A stretch of 64,000 bases of DNA from Vreelandella halophila (GCF_019903425.1 NZ_JACHUZ010000013.1:1990361-2054360), one strand, 5' to 3'. Counted from the first letter of the stretch, positions 27,826 through 36,629 are shown. Translations and numbers: made by a program. The notes: generated from the letters alone by a model not told the origin.

Positions 27826-27919
27826 CTAGGGCACCCCCTGGAGCGAGGACGTATCAAACTGAAAGACCGGTGTAACAAGGTCGTTACATGGCCACCAGGT
27901 CCTTGATCGTCCGCTCTTA

Positions 27920-29386
27920 TCAGTACCGGGGAAGTGTCAGCGTAACGTCAAGGCCGCCACCGTCCCCGTTGGCAATCAAGAGCTCTCCACCATGGCTCTG
28001 GGCAATATTGCGGGCAATTCCAAGGCCCAGGCCGTGCCCGCCGCGCTGCTCCTGGCCCAGGCGGTAATAGGGCTCAAAAATCCGGTCCAGTTCTGCTTCC
28101 GGAATGCCCGGGCCATAGTCATGAACACGGATGACGAGCTGATCAACGGAGTCTTCCAGAAACACCGTCGCCTTTTCCCCGTACTTGATGGCATTGTCCA
28201 GCAGATTGCCCAGGCAACGCTTCAATGCCAGCGGCTTGCCCCGGTACGTTCCACAGCTTCCCTCCACGGTGACCAGAGAGCTTTCTGCATTATAGGCCTC
28301 CGCCATCCTGCGGATCATACCGTCAATATCGACCGCTTCCACATTCTCATGGATGTGGGTGTCCTTCATGCTTTGCAGGGCGCCTTTGACCAGCAGTTCC
28401 AGTTCCTGAAGGTCATTTTCAAACCGCTCACGAATGGTGGCGTCATCAATGAGACCGGCTCTTAAACGCAGTCGGGTTATGGGGGTTTTCAGGTCGTGAG
28501 AAATAGCCCGGAACAGCTGATCCCTGTCGCTGATGTAGCTCTGAAGCCTCCGGTGCATGGTGTTGAACCCCCGGGTTACCGCGACAATCTCAGAACTGCC
28601 TTGCTCCTGAAGCGGCGGACGTTGCTCATCCAGGGGCAGATCTCTCGCCGCCCTGGCCAGCCTGTGCAAGGGCCTGGTCTGGCCACGCACCAACCAGGCC
28701 AGTACCGGAAACAGAACACCAATCATCACCAGGATGAACACGATCTGTTGGCCGGGAATGCTGTCTTCATCCAGCGACACATAGGGAGCCGGCAACAGCG
28801 AGGCAAGGTACAGCCACTTGCCCTCAGCTACCTCCACCTGGGTAACCAGTACCGGCGGTTTAATGGGATCCAGGGTCAGCGAGTAGTGCGCCCAGGATTC
28901 CGGCAAGGACTCCAGGGGGAGCTGAGTATTGAGCAGGCGGAGATCGTCAGGATGAACAAACTCAACATGGATGTTGGTGGAGTTGCCCAACCGGCTGCGG
29001 AGCACGGACGTTACCTCATCCATCACCAGCTGTTTACGCTCGCTGTCTGGCAGGGGCTTCATCTCGATAAGGCTGTTGTTCAGAGAGACAAAGAACCGTG
29101 ACCCGCCCATATCCCGTAACTGATCCAGCACAATATGCTGGTATTCCCTTGGCAGGGAGTTAAAAAACTGCGTAGTGGCAGCCACTGACGATGCGAGATT
29201 GCGGGTGGTGGTCACCAACCGGTCTTCCTGCCGCGCGCGAAAGGTTTCTACCCAGATGATGCTGGACATGATCTGGGCAACGCCCATGGCCAGCAGGGTC
29301 AGCAACAGGATACGGCCCAGTAGCGAGGACGGTAACAGACGAAGGAGCGGGCGACCGGCTTCCACAGCACCAGCACTATTGGGCAC
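27920..29386 (-). CDS. Sensor histidine kinase next to the sugar uptake operon
   Basis: 488 residues. Two membrane segments (about 20-42 and 210-232) bracket a periplasmic sensor of ~165 residues. A HAMP segment follows, then the H-box FRAISHDLKTPITRLRLRAG, the N-box LLDNAIKYG and G-boxes DYGPGIPE and GHGLGLGIARN. By position and architecture it resembles the GtrS/GltS kinases that regulate glucose uptake in Pseudomonas. Overlaps the response regulator gene by 11 bases. Confidence 0.9.
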   Translation of the reverse strand: MPNSAGAVEAGRPLLRLLPSSLLGRILLLTLLAMGVAQIMSSIIWVETFRARQEDRLVTTTRNLASSVAATTQFFNSLPREYQHIVLDQLRDMGGSRFFVSLNNSLIEMKPLPDSERKQLVMDEVTSVLRSRLGNSTNIHVEFVHPDDLRLLNTQLPLESLPESWAHYSLTLDPIKPPVLVTQVEVAEGKWLYLASLLPAPYVSLDEDSIPGQQIVFILVMIGVLFPVLAWLVRGQTRPLHRLARAARDLPLDEQRPPLQEQGSSEIVAVTRGFNTMHRRLQSYISDRDQLFRAISHDLKTPITRLRLRAGLIDDATIRERFENDLQELELLVKGALQSMKDTHIHENVEAVDIDGMIRRMAEAYNAESSLVTVEGSCGTYRGKPLALKRCLGNLLDNAIKYGEKATVFLEDSVDQLVIRVHDYGPGIPEAELDRIFEPYYRLGQEQRGGHGLGLGIARNIAQSHGGELLIANGDGGGLDVTLTLPRY

Positions 29387-30092
29387 TGCGGGTCACCGTT
29401 GCGGTTAGCAGGTAACCCGCTCCGCGCACCGTCTTGATCAGTCGGGGGTTGCGGCCGTGGTCCCCCAAACGCTGGCGCAGGCGGGCCACGGCCACATCCA
29501 CCACACGATCCAGTGGCATGGACTCCCGCCCTCGGGTCACGCTGGAAATGGTGTCACGGTCCAGTACTTCGTTGGGATGATCCAGAAACAGCTGAAGCAG
29601 GGAAAAGTCGGCCCCGGACAGTGAAAAGGCGTCGCCATCGTCGCTAATCAGTTGGTGAGTCTGAGTATCCAGGCGCCAGCCATCAAACTTCACGAAACGG
29701 GCATTGTCTGTGCGCGCGAAATCCGATCGCCGCAGCAGGGCCTTAATCCTAGCCTGCAACTCACGGGCACTGAACGGTTTGGCCAGGTAATCATCCGCGC
29801 CAATCTCCAGGCCAACGACCCTTTCGGTCTCATCGGAGCTGGCGGTCAGCATGATGATGGGGATCTGAGAGTGTTCCCGGATCTCGCGGCAGAGCGTAAA
29901 GCCATCGTCACCGGGCAGCATGACGTCAAGCACGATGAGGTCGGTCGGTACCTCCGTCAGCTTCTGGCGCATGGTGTCGCCATCATGAACGGTGTGAACG
30001 TCATACCCGCCGCGGGAAAGATGCTCGTGCAGGAGTTCGCGGATGGCATGATCGTCGTCAACGACGAGAATCGTTGCTTTCACATCGGTCAT
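29376..30092 (-). CDS. OmpR-family response regulator
   Basis: 238 residues. Receiver domain with VVDDDHAIRELLHEHL, phosphoacceptor Asp in IVLDVMLPGDDGF, and the conserved KPFSARELQARI; the C-terminal winged helix has LSGADFSLLQLFLDHPNEVL and VDVAVARLRQRLGD. Likely activates the porin/importer genes as GltR does in pseudomonads; the target is inferred. The start MTDVKATI was chosen over a longer frame with no family character. Confidence 0.92.
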   Translation of the reverse strand: MTDVKATILVVDDDHAIRELLHEHLSRGGYDVHTVHDGDTMRQKLTEVPTDLIVLDVMLPGDDGFTLCREIREHSQIPIIMLTASSDETERVVGLEIGADDYLAKPFSARELQARIKALLRRSDFARTDNARFVKFDGWRLDTQTHQLISDDGDAFSLSGADFSLLQLFLDHPNEVLDRDTISSVTRGRESMPLDRVVDVAVARLRQRLGDHGRNPRLIKTVRGAGYLLTATVTRSAQ

Positions 30093-30227
30093 TCCCACGC
30101 CTTTTATTATATTTGGTTCGCGCTGAAACATAGCATCGCGCGGGCCTGGCATCCAGTGTCACCGGAAGGGCGTCGGAGCCGGTGAGCCGGGAACATCTGG
30201 CTTGGCGTTGTTGTGGGATCCGGAGCT

Positions 30228-30543
30228 TTAACGGGGAGGGGAGAGGGGGCGGATCTGCTTGCACATCACATCGACCGCCACTCTCCTGTAAGCGCATCGT
30301 TCCATATGACGCCAGCCGAGCTTCTCATACAGCATCGAGGCAAACTCCGTGTAGAGATACCAGACATTAGCATTGAAACGAATTGCTTCATCTTCGCACC
30401 GACTAATCAATTCGGATGCTATTCTCTGGTGCCAGAAGGCCTCCTTCACATAAACGGCTGCCAACCAAGGGGCTAAATCCGGCTTGGTATCCATATCGTT
30501 CTGAACGAGCGCAGCGGAACCAACAAGCTGACTTCCTGACGTA
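30228..30543 (-). pseudogene. GNAT acetyltransferase, 3' piece of a split gene
   Basis: The frame continues from inside the adjacent insertion element, so its own start is lost. It reads GSQLVGSAALVQNDMDTKP, then a KEAFWHQRIASELI acetyl-CoA loop and the terminal MLYEKLGW motif. Its missing upstream part is found 6 kb away at 36529-36629 (EGIPSIFIATS), on the far side of the second identical element and in the opposite orientation. Joining the two at the shared 6-bp TACGTC restores one frame. Even then the first ~20 residues are absent. Confidence 0.75.
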
Positions 30544-32052
30544 GTCGCCCCTGCAAAACCCAATTTGATAACAAAAACAGGACCCTGGACGCGTTTTCCG
30601 GTATAATTTCTCCCCGGAAATGCACCCACAGACCCAAAACCGTGTAGTTTTCATCGCCATGATTCCCACCGACGACCGCCAGCAGCTCCAGAAAGGGCTC
30701 TTTGAGCTCTATCTCGAAGACATGATCAACCTGCGCCATCCACTGGTGCGCATGGCCGAACGCATCGACTGGCAACAGTGCGAAGCACAGTTCGGTCCCT
30801 ATTGGTGTCCGGATAACGGTCGCCCAGGCCATCCCATCCGGCTTCACGCCGGGCTGCAGATGCTCAAGCACATGCAGGGGCTGTCCGACCGCGAGCTGCT
30901 CGATCAGTGGGTGGAGAACCCGTACTGGCAGTATTTCTGCGGCGAGTCGGTGTTCCAGCATGAGCCGCCGATGGACGAGTCCACCATGGGTCGGTTCCGC
31001 CGGCGTATTGGTGAGGACGGCGCGCGAGCGCTTTTGAAGATGACGGTTGATCTGGGTGAAGGCACGGGCACGGTTGCTCCCGAGAGTTTCCGAGTGGCGG
31101 TGGCCGATACAACCGTGATGCCCAAGGCCATCGAGCACCCCAGCGAGGCGCGGCTGATGGTGCGCGCCCACCGGCGCCTGGTGAGCCGGGCCAAAGCGGA
31201 CGGTGTGAAGTTCCGCCAGACCTACGAGCGCTCGCTCGATGGGTTGGTCATCCAGATCGGGCGCTACGCCCACGCCCGCCAGTTCCGGCGCATGCACAAA
31301 CGCCTTCGCAAGCTCCACGGTTACCTTGGGCGGGTGTGCAACGACGTGATCCGACAACAGCCTCGCGGCCAACGCCACCACGGGCTGGATGAAGCGCTTT
31401 ACCAGGCACTGTACCTGTGGCGCCAGTACGCCGAGCCTCAACACCGGCCCAAGCTCTACAGCCTGCACGAGCCGGAGGTGGACTGCATCGCCAAGGGCAA
31501 GGCCCGCACCCCCTATGAGTTCGGCAGCAAGGTCAGTGTGATCACCACCGCACGGGAGGGCTTCGTGCTCGACTGCCAGGCCCTGCGCGGCAACGCCTAC
31601 GATGGTCACACGCTGCACCAGGGGCTGGAGCGGGTGCACAAACACTGCGGCCAGCTGCCGGTGAACACCCTGGTCGACCGGGGCTATCGCGGCAGCGAGA
31701 GCACGCCGCTGACCAACGTGCACATCACCGGCAAGAAGAAAGGCAACGGCACCGCCCACGCCCGCTACCAGCACCGGCGCAACAGCGTTGAGCCGATCAT
31801 CGGCCACATGAAACACGAAGGCCTGCTGGACCGCTGCCACCTGCGCGGGCGCGAAGGCGATCGGGTCCACGCGGTGCTGTGCGCAGTCGGGTTCAACCTG
31901 AGGAAGGTCCTGCGCCGGCTGGCGCGGCTTTTTGGCCTTCAATTCGTTCGGGATCTGCTGGCCGCAATCCATCAATCCGGGAATGATGTTCCCGGATCAA
32001 CGCCACAGCTCAAACCGGCGACCGCCTGAAAGGCGGGTTTCGCAAGGGCGAC
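30544..32052 (+). mobile_element. IS5-like element, copy 1 (1,509 bp)
   Basis: Terminal inverted repeats GTCGCCCCTGCAAAACCC and GTCGCCCTTGCGAAACCC (16 of 18 match) enclose one transposase gene. An apparently identical 1,509-bp copy lies inverted at 36630-38138. The immediate flanks do not match each other as a target duplication; they match the flanks of the other copy instead (GACGTA and TAAGTA), which indicates recombination between the copies. Confidence 0.9.
30620..32029 (+). CDS. IS5-like DDE transposase (copy 1)
   Basis: 469 residues. The N-terminal LRHPLVRMAERIDW and GLSDRELLDQWVENPYWQYF are typical of the long IS5-type transposases. DDE residues fit ADTTVMPKAIEHP, VDRGYRGSES and RRNSVEPIIGHMK. 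The frame appears intact, so the element may be active. The protein is identical to that of the second copy. A long opposite-sense frame over the same stretch is a shadow. IS1182 affiliation is an alternative; the 6-bp target duplication inferred here is unusual for classic IS5. Confidence 0.88.
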   Translation: MHPQTQNRVVFIAMIPTDDRQQLQKGLFELYLEDMINLRHPLVRMAERIDWQQCEAQFGPYWCPDNGRPGHPIRLHAGLQMLKHMQGLSDRELLDQWVENPYWQYFCGESVFQHEPPMDESTMGRFRRRIGEDGARALLKMTVDLGEGTGTVAPESFRVAVADTTVMPKAIEHPSEARLMVRAHRRLVSRAKADGVKFRQTYERSLDGLVIQIGRYAHARQFRRMHKRLRKLHGYLGRVCNDVIRQQPRGQRHHGLDEALYQALYLWRQYAEPQHRPKLYSLHEPEVDCIAKGKARTPYEFGSKVSVITTAREGFVLDCQALRGNAYDGHTLHQGLERVHKHCGQLPVNTLVDRGYRGSESTPLTNVHITGKKKGNGTAHARYQHRRNSVEPIIGHMKHEGLLDRCHLRGREGDRVHAVLCAVGFNLRKVLRRLARLFGLQFVRDLLAAIHQSGNDVPGSTPQLKPATA

Positions 32053-32141
32053 TACTTACGATTTTGTATTTGAGCGTGGCCTTGATAATTCGTTGGTACA
32101 TCAAATCGAATCCAAGGGCTGTCGAAAGATGGTTTCAATGA
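32053..32141 (+). pseudogene. 3' end of a split 68-residue membrane protein cassette
   Basis: Encodes TILYLSVALIIRWYIKSNP and a stop, without a start. Its 5' part lies at 38139-38262 beyond the other IS copy on the opposite strand. Rejoining through the shared TACTTA gives one uninterrupted 68-codon frame with two membrane helices. An attC site follows the stop, so the original gene was an integron cassette. Confidence 0.75.
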
Positions 32142-32150
32142 CAACTCAAA

Positions 32151-32229
32151 TTCATAACCAGGCCATTAAATTCGCTCCCTTCGGTCGCCGGACCTCGTTT
32201 CACTCGGCCGTTTATGGCGGGCGTTAAGT
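32151..32229 (+). repeat. attC site
   Basis: Starts TCATAACCAGGCC after the split cassette stop and ends GGCGTTAAGTGC, with GTTAAGT matching GTTRRRY. The inner part is imperfectly palindromic around CTTCGGTCGCCGG. Orientation is plus here and minus in the rest of the array, as expected if this segment was inverted. Confidence 0.7.
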
Positions 32230-32324
32230 GCGTTTATGACCGAGCTACTCAGTTCTTTTTTTGAGCTGTCACGATCAAGGGGCGGTCACGTCTCTTGCAG
32301 GTTTTGAAGACAGGGAGGTTGGCT

Positions 32325-32576
32325 ATGCAGGGCGCAACCCGCGGAATTTTATACATCGTTTCATTTGTAATGGTGGTCTACGGATTGTCTGACTTGGTTG
32401 CGCAATTCAAGGCTGGCGAAGAATTGAGTTGGTCCGTGCCCCTGGTCTTTTTCTGTATCGGCGCAGGCGTACCTGCCTTTCTATTACTCGCTCCAGATAT
32501 GTTTAGCCATGGTGAACCCGATGAATCTATCTCGCTCACCACTGATAGCGACGATGTTGGGGGTTCTGATGTATAG
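32325..32576 (+). CDS. Cassette-encoded small membrane protein
   Basis: 83 residues with two hydrophobic helices (ILYIVSFVMVVYGLSDLV and VPLVFFCIGAGVPAFLLL) and an acidic tail ending DSDDVGGSDV. GGGAGG stands 6 bases before the ATG, which rules in this start against the longer frame. It fills one integron cassette between two attC sites. No family recognised. Confidence 0.7.
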   Translation: MQGATRGILYIVSFVMVVYGLSDLVAQFKAGEELSWSVPLVFFCIGAGVPAFLLLAPDMFSHGEPDESISLTTDSDDVGGSDV

Positions 32577-32588
32577 GTCCTCCCCAGC

Positions 32589-32690
32589 ACTTAACAAGGC
32601 GCATCAATTCGCGGCCTGCGGCCGCCGGACGCCCTTTTCATTGCGGCTGCGCCTCCATTACAAGGGCGCCGTTGTGCGCTGGCGTTATAA
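32589..32690 (+). repeat. attC site
   Basis: Begins ACTTAAC, an exact RYYYAAC core, 12 bp after the preceding stop, and ends GGCGTTATAA. The ~100-bp interior is rich in short complementary blocks (GCGGCCTGCGGCCGCC, GGGCGCC). Plus-strand orientation. Confidence 0.75.
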
Positions 32691-32714
32691 GTCGGTAAAC
32701 ATGGAGGGAAATCT

Positions 32715-32996
32715 ATGCAAAATATGGAATCTGTTGAGCCGAATAGTGCAATGGCGTGCATTTGGATCGTCCTTTCCGTTTTAGTGGCTACCAGCTCCAT
32801 TTTCGCGATTTTTGATGCCGTGCCCTATTTTGCGCCGGCATTCTTGGGGCTGGCTTGGATAGTTTTTTTGATGGGGAGGCAGCGCACCAGGAGGTTTGCG
32901 CTACCCATGCAAAAGTATTTGGCTTCAATGAGATGGGCTGGGCTCTCAGTGGCATTGCTGGCAAGCATGGGGACCATACTAAACAGTACTTTATAA
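32715..32996 (+). CDS. Cassette-encoded membrane protein
   Basis: 93 residues, three hydrophobic segments (about 13-32, 38-53 and 73-90), basic loop RQRTRRFALP. GGAGGG precedes the ATG. No family recognised. It is the last recognisable cassette before the IS5 element; the stop codon merges with a TTATAAC core of an attC that appears cut short. Confidence 0.68.
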   Translation: MQNMESVEPNSAMACIWIVLSVLVATSSIFAIFDAVPYFAPAFLGLAWIVFLMGRQRTRRFALPMQKYLASMRWAGLSVALLASMGTILNSTL

Positions 32997-33076
32997 CAAT
33001 TCGTTATTACGAGAGAGACTTCGCTAGTATAGTTGCTGGTGATACAGCACCAATGCGCATTCGTACATTTCCTTAG
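32990..33076 (+). other. Partial attC and eroded sequence before IS5
   Basis: TTATAACAATTCG looks like the first core of an attC site but no second core GTTRRRY follows before the IS5 end. The remainder, to TTTCCTTAG, shows no coding content. Confidence 0.4.
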
Positions 33077-34239
33077 GGAACCTCTGAATAACCAGTTTTG
33101 AACGCCAATTCCCGATTTCGATCCGGAGATGAACCGATTTCGGCGATAAATGCCCGGTCTATTTGTTCATCTTTTGTCCGGTTAACGCCTTTTTGGCGGC
33201 CACCGGACACACTTCCCCTACGCGGGGAGGTATCGTTCACCGACAAGCATGTTGCTGAACGCTGCCAACAGGTAAAGCCGATTGGCGTTCTTCGCCAGGC
33301 CGCGGTAGCGGACCTTAGCGTAACCAAACTGACGCTTGATGGTACGAAACGGATGCTCGACCTTCGCCCGAACACTGGCCTTGATCTTTTCCGCCCTGGC
33401 AAGGTTGCTGCCTTCCGCCAGCTGTCGGGTAACACCAGGGCGCCGGGCGATGAACCAGTCGACGTTCCGGTGCCGGTGCTCTTTGCGCTTCTCAATGCCC
33501 CGGTAACCGGAATCGCCAAAAACCCGTGTTTCATCGCCGTGGAGCAACGCGCCAGCCGCATTGAGATCGTGCTCATTGGCAGCAGTCACTTCCAGCGAAT
33601 GGATCATCCCAAAACCGTCATCCACACCAGTGTGCATCTTCATTCCGAAATACCACTGGTTGCCCTTGCGGGTCTGGTGCATTTCCGGATCCCTCTCGCC
33701 GCTTTTGTTCTTGGTCGAGCTGGGCGCGGAGATGATGCTGGCATCCACGATGCTGCCTTCGCGCAGCATCAGGCCCTGGCGCTCCAGGTGCTTGTTCACT
33801 TCCTTGAACATCGCCTTGCCCAGGTTGTGCTGCTCCAGAAAATGGCGGAAGTTGAGAATGGTGGTTTCGTCCGGAATCGAATCGGCCAGGGTCAGGCCGG
33901 CAAAGCGGCGCATGGACTCGATCTCGTAGAGTTCGTCTTCCATCGCTGGATCGGAAAGGTTGTAGAACAGCTGCATGCAGTGGATGCGAAGCATCACCTG
34001 CAATGGATACGGCCGGCGGCCGTTCTCGCCCTTGGGATAGTAGCGGGCAACCTTGTTCTCCAGCTTCTTCCAGGGGATCAGCTGATCCATGCGCTCCAGG
34101 AACTTCTCGCGGCGGGTCTTGCGCTTTTTGTTCTGGTATTCGGCTTCGGCAAAGCTGATCTGGCTCATGGCGTGAAGACCTTCCCGATTGGTGGCTCTGG
34201 CGCTATTGTCGCAAATCCGGGGGCTTTTTCAGAGGTTCC
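33077..34239 (-). mobile_element. IS5 element, copy A (1,163 bp)
   Basis: Ends GGAACCTCTGA and TCAGAGGTTCC form the terminal inverted repeats. The flanks are TTAG on both sides, a 4-bp duplication of the YTAR type favoured by IS5. An apparently identical copy is at 43661-44823 in the same orientation. Confidence 0.92.
33218..34168 (-). CDS. IS5 family transposase (copy A)
   Basis: 316 residues, normal for IS5. Conserved blocks include GRRPYPLQVMLRIHCMQLFY, DASIISAPSSTKNKSG (first Asp), FGDSGYRG (second Asp) and VEHPFRTIKRQFGY (Glu). Frame intact, so probably functional. Same protein as copy B. Its gene is on the opposite strand to the surrounding cassettes of the inverted segment. Confidence 0.93.
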   Translation of the reverse strand: MSQISFAEAEYQNKKRKTRREKFLERMDQLIPWKKLENKVARYYPKGENGRRPYPLQVMLRIHCMQLFYNLSDPAMEDELYEIESMRRFAGLTLADSIPDETTILNFRHFLEQHNLGKAMFKEVNKHLERQGLMLREGSIVDASIISAPSSTKNKSGERDPEMHQTRKGNQWYFGMKMHTGVDDGFGMIHSLEVTAANEHDLNAAGALLHGDETRVFGDSGYRGIEKRKEHRHRNVDWFIARRPGVTRQLAEGSNLARAEKIKASVRAKVEHPFRTIKRQFGYAKVRYRGLAKNANRLYLLAAFSNMLVGERYLPA

Positions 34240-34694
34240 TTAGATTAACCAAAGCTGGCTTAAAGAGCCTAAGGTACTGTATGAGTGATCCCAAAGAAGC
34301 CCTGCAATTCCCTCTTTTCAGAGCCCTTGCCGACATCAGTTTTGATTCGGTGATGGTAACGGAAGCCGCCAATGACCATAAGGATTCAGTGGTGGTGTAT
34401 GTCAACGAGGCGTTCAAGGAACTGACGGGCTATTCGGCCGAGGAGGTTCTGGGGAAGACGCCGGGCCTGCTGCAGGGTCCGGAAACGGAAAAGGCGGTTA
34501 CGGATCGCCTGGCCGATGACCTGAAGAACCACCGGACCTTCCACGGCAGTACGACCAACTACCGCAAGGACGGTTCGCCATTCACAATCGAATGGACCGT
34601 GACGCCGGTACTGGATGAAGGAAAAGTGACCCATTACGTCGCGGTACCCCTATGCGTCAAGGTAGTTGTCGCCTGATGATTTCAGAGGACAACC

Positions 34695-35195
34695 ATGCCC
34701 CATTATTCACCGGAACGTAAGGAAGCCATCCTCCAGAAGATGGCGCCACCGCGCAGCTTGACTGTGGCCGAGTTGGCCAGCCAGGAAGGCATCAGTACGG
34801 TAACCTTGTACAATTGGCGTAAAGCCGCCAGAGAGCAAGGTGCCGTTTTGCCATCGAACTCAGCCACCCCCGAGAAGTGGAGTAGCGAAGAGAAGTTCCG
34901 CATTGTGCTGGAGACCGCCCCAATGACGGAGGCGGAGCTCGGTGAATATTGCCGCAAACACGGTCTGTACCCGGAGCAGATCGAGGCCTGGAAAGCCGCC
35001 TGTGCGGGGGCTAATGCCCAGTCTGATGAGCAGGCCAAAAGGAACCGGCAAGCGACCAAAGCCGAGAAGAAACGAACCAAAAAACTTGAGTCGGAATTGC
35101 GACGCAAGGACAAGGCGCTTGCGGAAACGGCGGCTCTGCTGACGCTGTCAAAAAAAGCCGAGGCGATCTGGGGCCCCAAAGACGAGGACGAATGA
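34695..35195 (+). CDS. IS3-family transposase OrfA
   Basis: 166 residues. A DNA-binding helix-turn-helix (SLTVAELASQEGISTVTLYN) is followed by a second module (EYCRKHGLYPEQIEAWKAA) and a charged coiled coil rich in Lys and Glu. It precedes orfB with an ATGA overlap. In this group OrfA and OrfB act together or as a fusion; no slippery frameshift motif is evident. Confidence 0.88.
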   Translation: MPHYSPERKEAILQKMAPPRSLTVAELASQEGISTVTLYNWRKAAREQGAVLPSNSATPEKWSSEEKFRIVLETAPMTEAELGEYCRKHGLYPEQIEAWKAACAGANAQSDEQAKRNRQATKAEKKRTKKLESELRRKDKALAETAALLTLSKKAEAIWGPKDEDE

Positions 35196-36238
35196 CCAGC
35201 CTCCCGGATCGCCAGCAGGCCATTACTCTGATTGAACAAGCGCAGAGTAGCGGAGCCCGGCTGGAGAAGGCTTGTGCCTTGCTGAACCTGACTGTACGCA
35301 CTTATCAGCGCTGGACGACTGACAAGGGTGTCAAAGCGGACCAGAGGCCATTGGTGCCCAGAGCGGCGCCGAGCAATAAACTGACGAACCAGGAGCGCCA
35401 GGCCGTGGTATCGCTGTGCAATCAGAAAGAATATCGAAGCTGCCCGCCGGCGTTTATCGTGGCCGATCAGCTGGATCAGGGACGCTACCTGGCCTCGGAG
35501 TCAACGTTCTATCGGGTTCTGCGTGAGTACGATCAGGTGCACCCCAGAGGCCGACAGAAAGCACCTGAGAGCAGGCGCCAAGCGACCACACACAAGGCGA
35601 CACAACCAAACCAACTGTGGTCGTGGGATATCTCATGGTTACCGGGCCCGGCCAGAGGCACCTGGTTCTACCTGTACCTGATGCTGGATGTGTACAGCCG
35701 CAAGATCGTTGGCCATGAGGTCTACGACAGCGAAACCGGAGAGCTGGCCAGTGAGTTCATCGAAAAGGCGTACTGGCGTGAGCATCTGGCAACGAAGGAC
35801 AAACCACTGGTGCTGCACTCGGACAATGGCAGCCCCATGAAGGCGTCGACCTTCCTGGAGAAACTGTACGACTTGGGCATTACGCCCTCGAAAAGCCGCC
35901 CCAGAGTGAGCAATGACAATGCCTACTCGGAGTCGCTGTTCAAAACGCTGAAGTTCCGCCCGGGGTTTCCGACAAACGGCTTCACAACAATCGAACAGGC
36001 CCGGGACTGGGTGTTGGCGTTCGTGCGTTGGTACAACACCGAGCATCGCCACAGCGCCCTGAATTACGTGACACCACAGCAGCGCCATAACGGCGAAGCT
36101 GACCAGATCCTGTTCCAGCGTCAACGGGTTATCGAGGCTGCGAAAGCTGAAAACCCGCGCCGCTGGTCCGGTGATATTCGAAAACTCAGCTTGCCGGAAT
36201 CAGTGACTCTGAATCCGGAAACGGCGGTCAATTGTTAA
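35192..36238 (+). CDS. IS3-family transposase OrfB (integrase core)
   Basis: 348 residues with an rve integrase core: SWDISWLPGPARGTWFYLYL (first Asp), HSDNGSPMKAST (second Asp) and SDNDNAYSESLFKTLK-type block here written NDNAYSESLFKTLKFRP (Glu). The N-terminal helix-turn-helix includes LLNLTVRTYQRW. All catalytic residues are present, so the element could be active. Confidence 0.9.
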   Translation: MTSLPDRQQAITLIEQAQSSGARLEKACALLNLTVRTYQRWTTDKGVKADQRPLVPRAAPSNKLTNQERQAVVSLCNQKEYRSCPPAFIVADQLDQGRYLASESTFYRVLREYDQVHPRGRQKAPESRRQATTHKATQPNQLWSWDISWLPGPARGTWFYLYLMLDVYSRKIVGHEVYDSETGELASEFIEKAYWREHLATKDKPLVLHSDNGSPMKASTFLEKLYDLGITPSKSRPRVSNDNAYSESLFKTLKFRPGFPTNGFTTIEQARDWVLAFVRWYNTEHRHSALNYVTPQQRHNGEADQILFQRQRVIEAAKAENPRRWSGDIRKLSLPESVTLNPETAVNC

Positions 36239-36355
36239 AGAGCTGATGACTTAAACGCGACATCTACGTTGACAGACACCGGTACAGCGAACCGCAAAGT
36301 AACTGCGGTTTTGACCGCGACCTCTATTTCCTCCTGAAGTTCCTTCAAAAGTAAC

Positions 36356-36377
36356 GCCGGAACCTCTCGGTTCCGGC
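36356..36377 (-). terminator. Duplicated terminator of the btuF-like remnant
   Basis: GCCGGAACC and GGTTCCGGC arms around a 4-base loop, directly after the stop of the remnant. It is the counterpart of the terminator at 12133-12160, so the copied block included it. Confidence 0.7.
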
Positions 36378-36528
36378 TACACCTCCCGGTGCCGGTTAAT
36401 CAGCTCACAGAGCGCATCCAGCCCATCCGTCAGCGCCGCAGGCCCCGGCTGAAGAATCAACGGTGACTTCACTTCGTAAAGCGCGTTGTTGGCAACGGCG
36501 GGAATGGCATCCCAGCACCAGATCCGGC
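36377..36528 (-). pseudogene. Remnant of a corrinoid-binding btuF-like gene
   Basis: The minus strand encodes DAIPAVANNALYEVKSPLIL and continues to LCELINRHREV, nearly the same as the end of the protein at 11331-12119. Upstream of it, GATCTGGTGCTGGGAT jumps directly to the C-terminal portion; in the full gene the two parts are ~450 bp apart and both contain GCTGGGAT, so a deletion between short direct repeats explains the junction. A few bases further the sequence becomes the acetyltransferase fragment. Confidence 0.85.
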
Positions 36529-36629
36529 TGGAAGCACTTGAACCCATCGCTGACGCTGGAAGGGCGAGCCGCAGCAGTCGCTGATGCTGCAGGGCGAGAG
36601 GGTATTCCTTCAATCTTTATTGCTACGTC
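36529..36629 (+). pseudogene. GNAT acetyltransferase, 5' piece of a split gene
   Basis: Encodes WKHLNPSLTLEGRAAAV and REGIPSIFIATS, and breaks off at the insertion element. It belongs with the 3' piece at 30228-30543. Upstream it is fused to the btuF-like remnant, so the true start of the gene was lost before the IS arrived. Confidence 0.7.

Larger units (their letters stand above)
34648..36280 (+). mobile_element. IS3-family element (1,633 bp)
   Basis: Flanked by GGTAC on both sides (34643-34647 and 36281-36285). The subterminal sequences GTCAAGGTAGTTGTCGC and, inverted, GTCAACGTAGATGTCGC match at 15 of 17 positions. It encodes orfA and orfB overlapping by four bases. Outermost bases are less well matched, so the exact ends rest on the target duplication and the rejoined PAS frame. 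Confidence 0.85.
34281..36302 (+). pseudogene. PAS (LOV-like) domain protein interrupted by IS3
   Basis: The 5' part encodes about 122 residues: VVVYVNEAFKELTGYSAEEV, LQGPETEKAV, NYRKDGSPFTIEW and HYVAV. The IS3-family element splits it at GGTAC, duplicated on both sides; after precise excision the frame reads HYVAVQRTAK and stops, the normal end of a PAS core. The stretch resembles LOV photoreceptor domains, but the flavin-binding cysteine of NCRFLQ is replaced (TPGLLQ), so light sensing is unlikely. As it stands, translation runs into the element and ends in an unrelated tail. Confidence 0.8.

Noticed and set aside
30473-31975. 500-codon frame antisense to the IS transposase (and its twin at 36707-38191)
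   Set aside because: Perfectly opposed to an intact transposase with DDE motifs; Ala/Val/His-rich with no family match.
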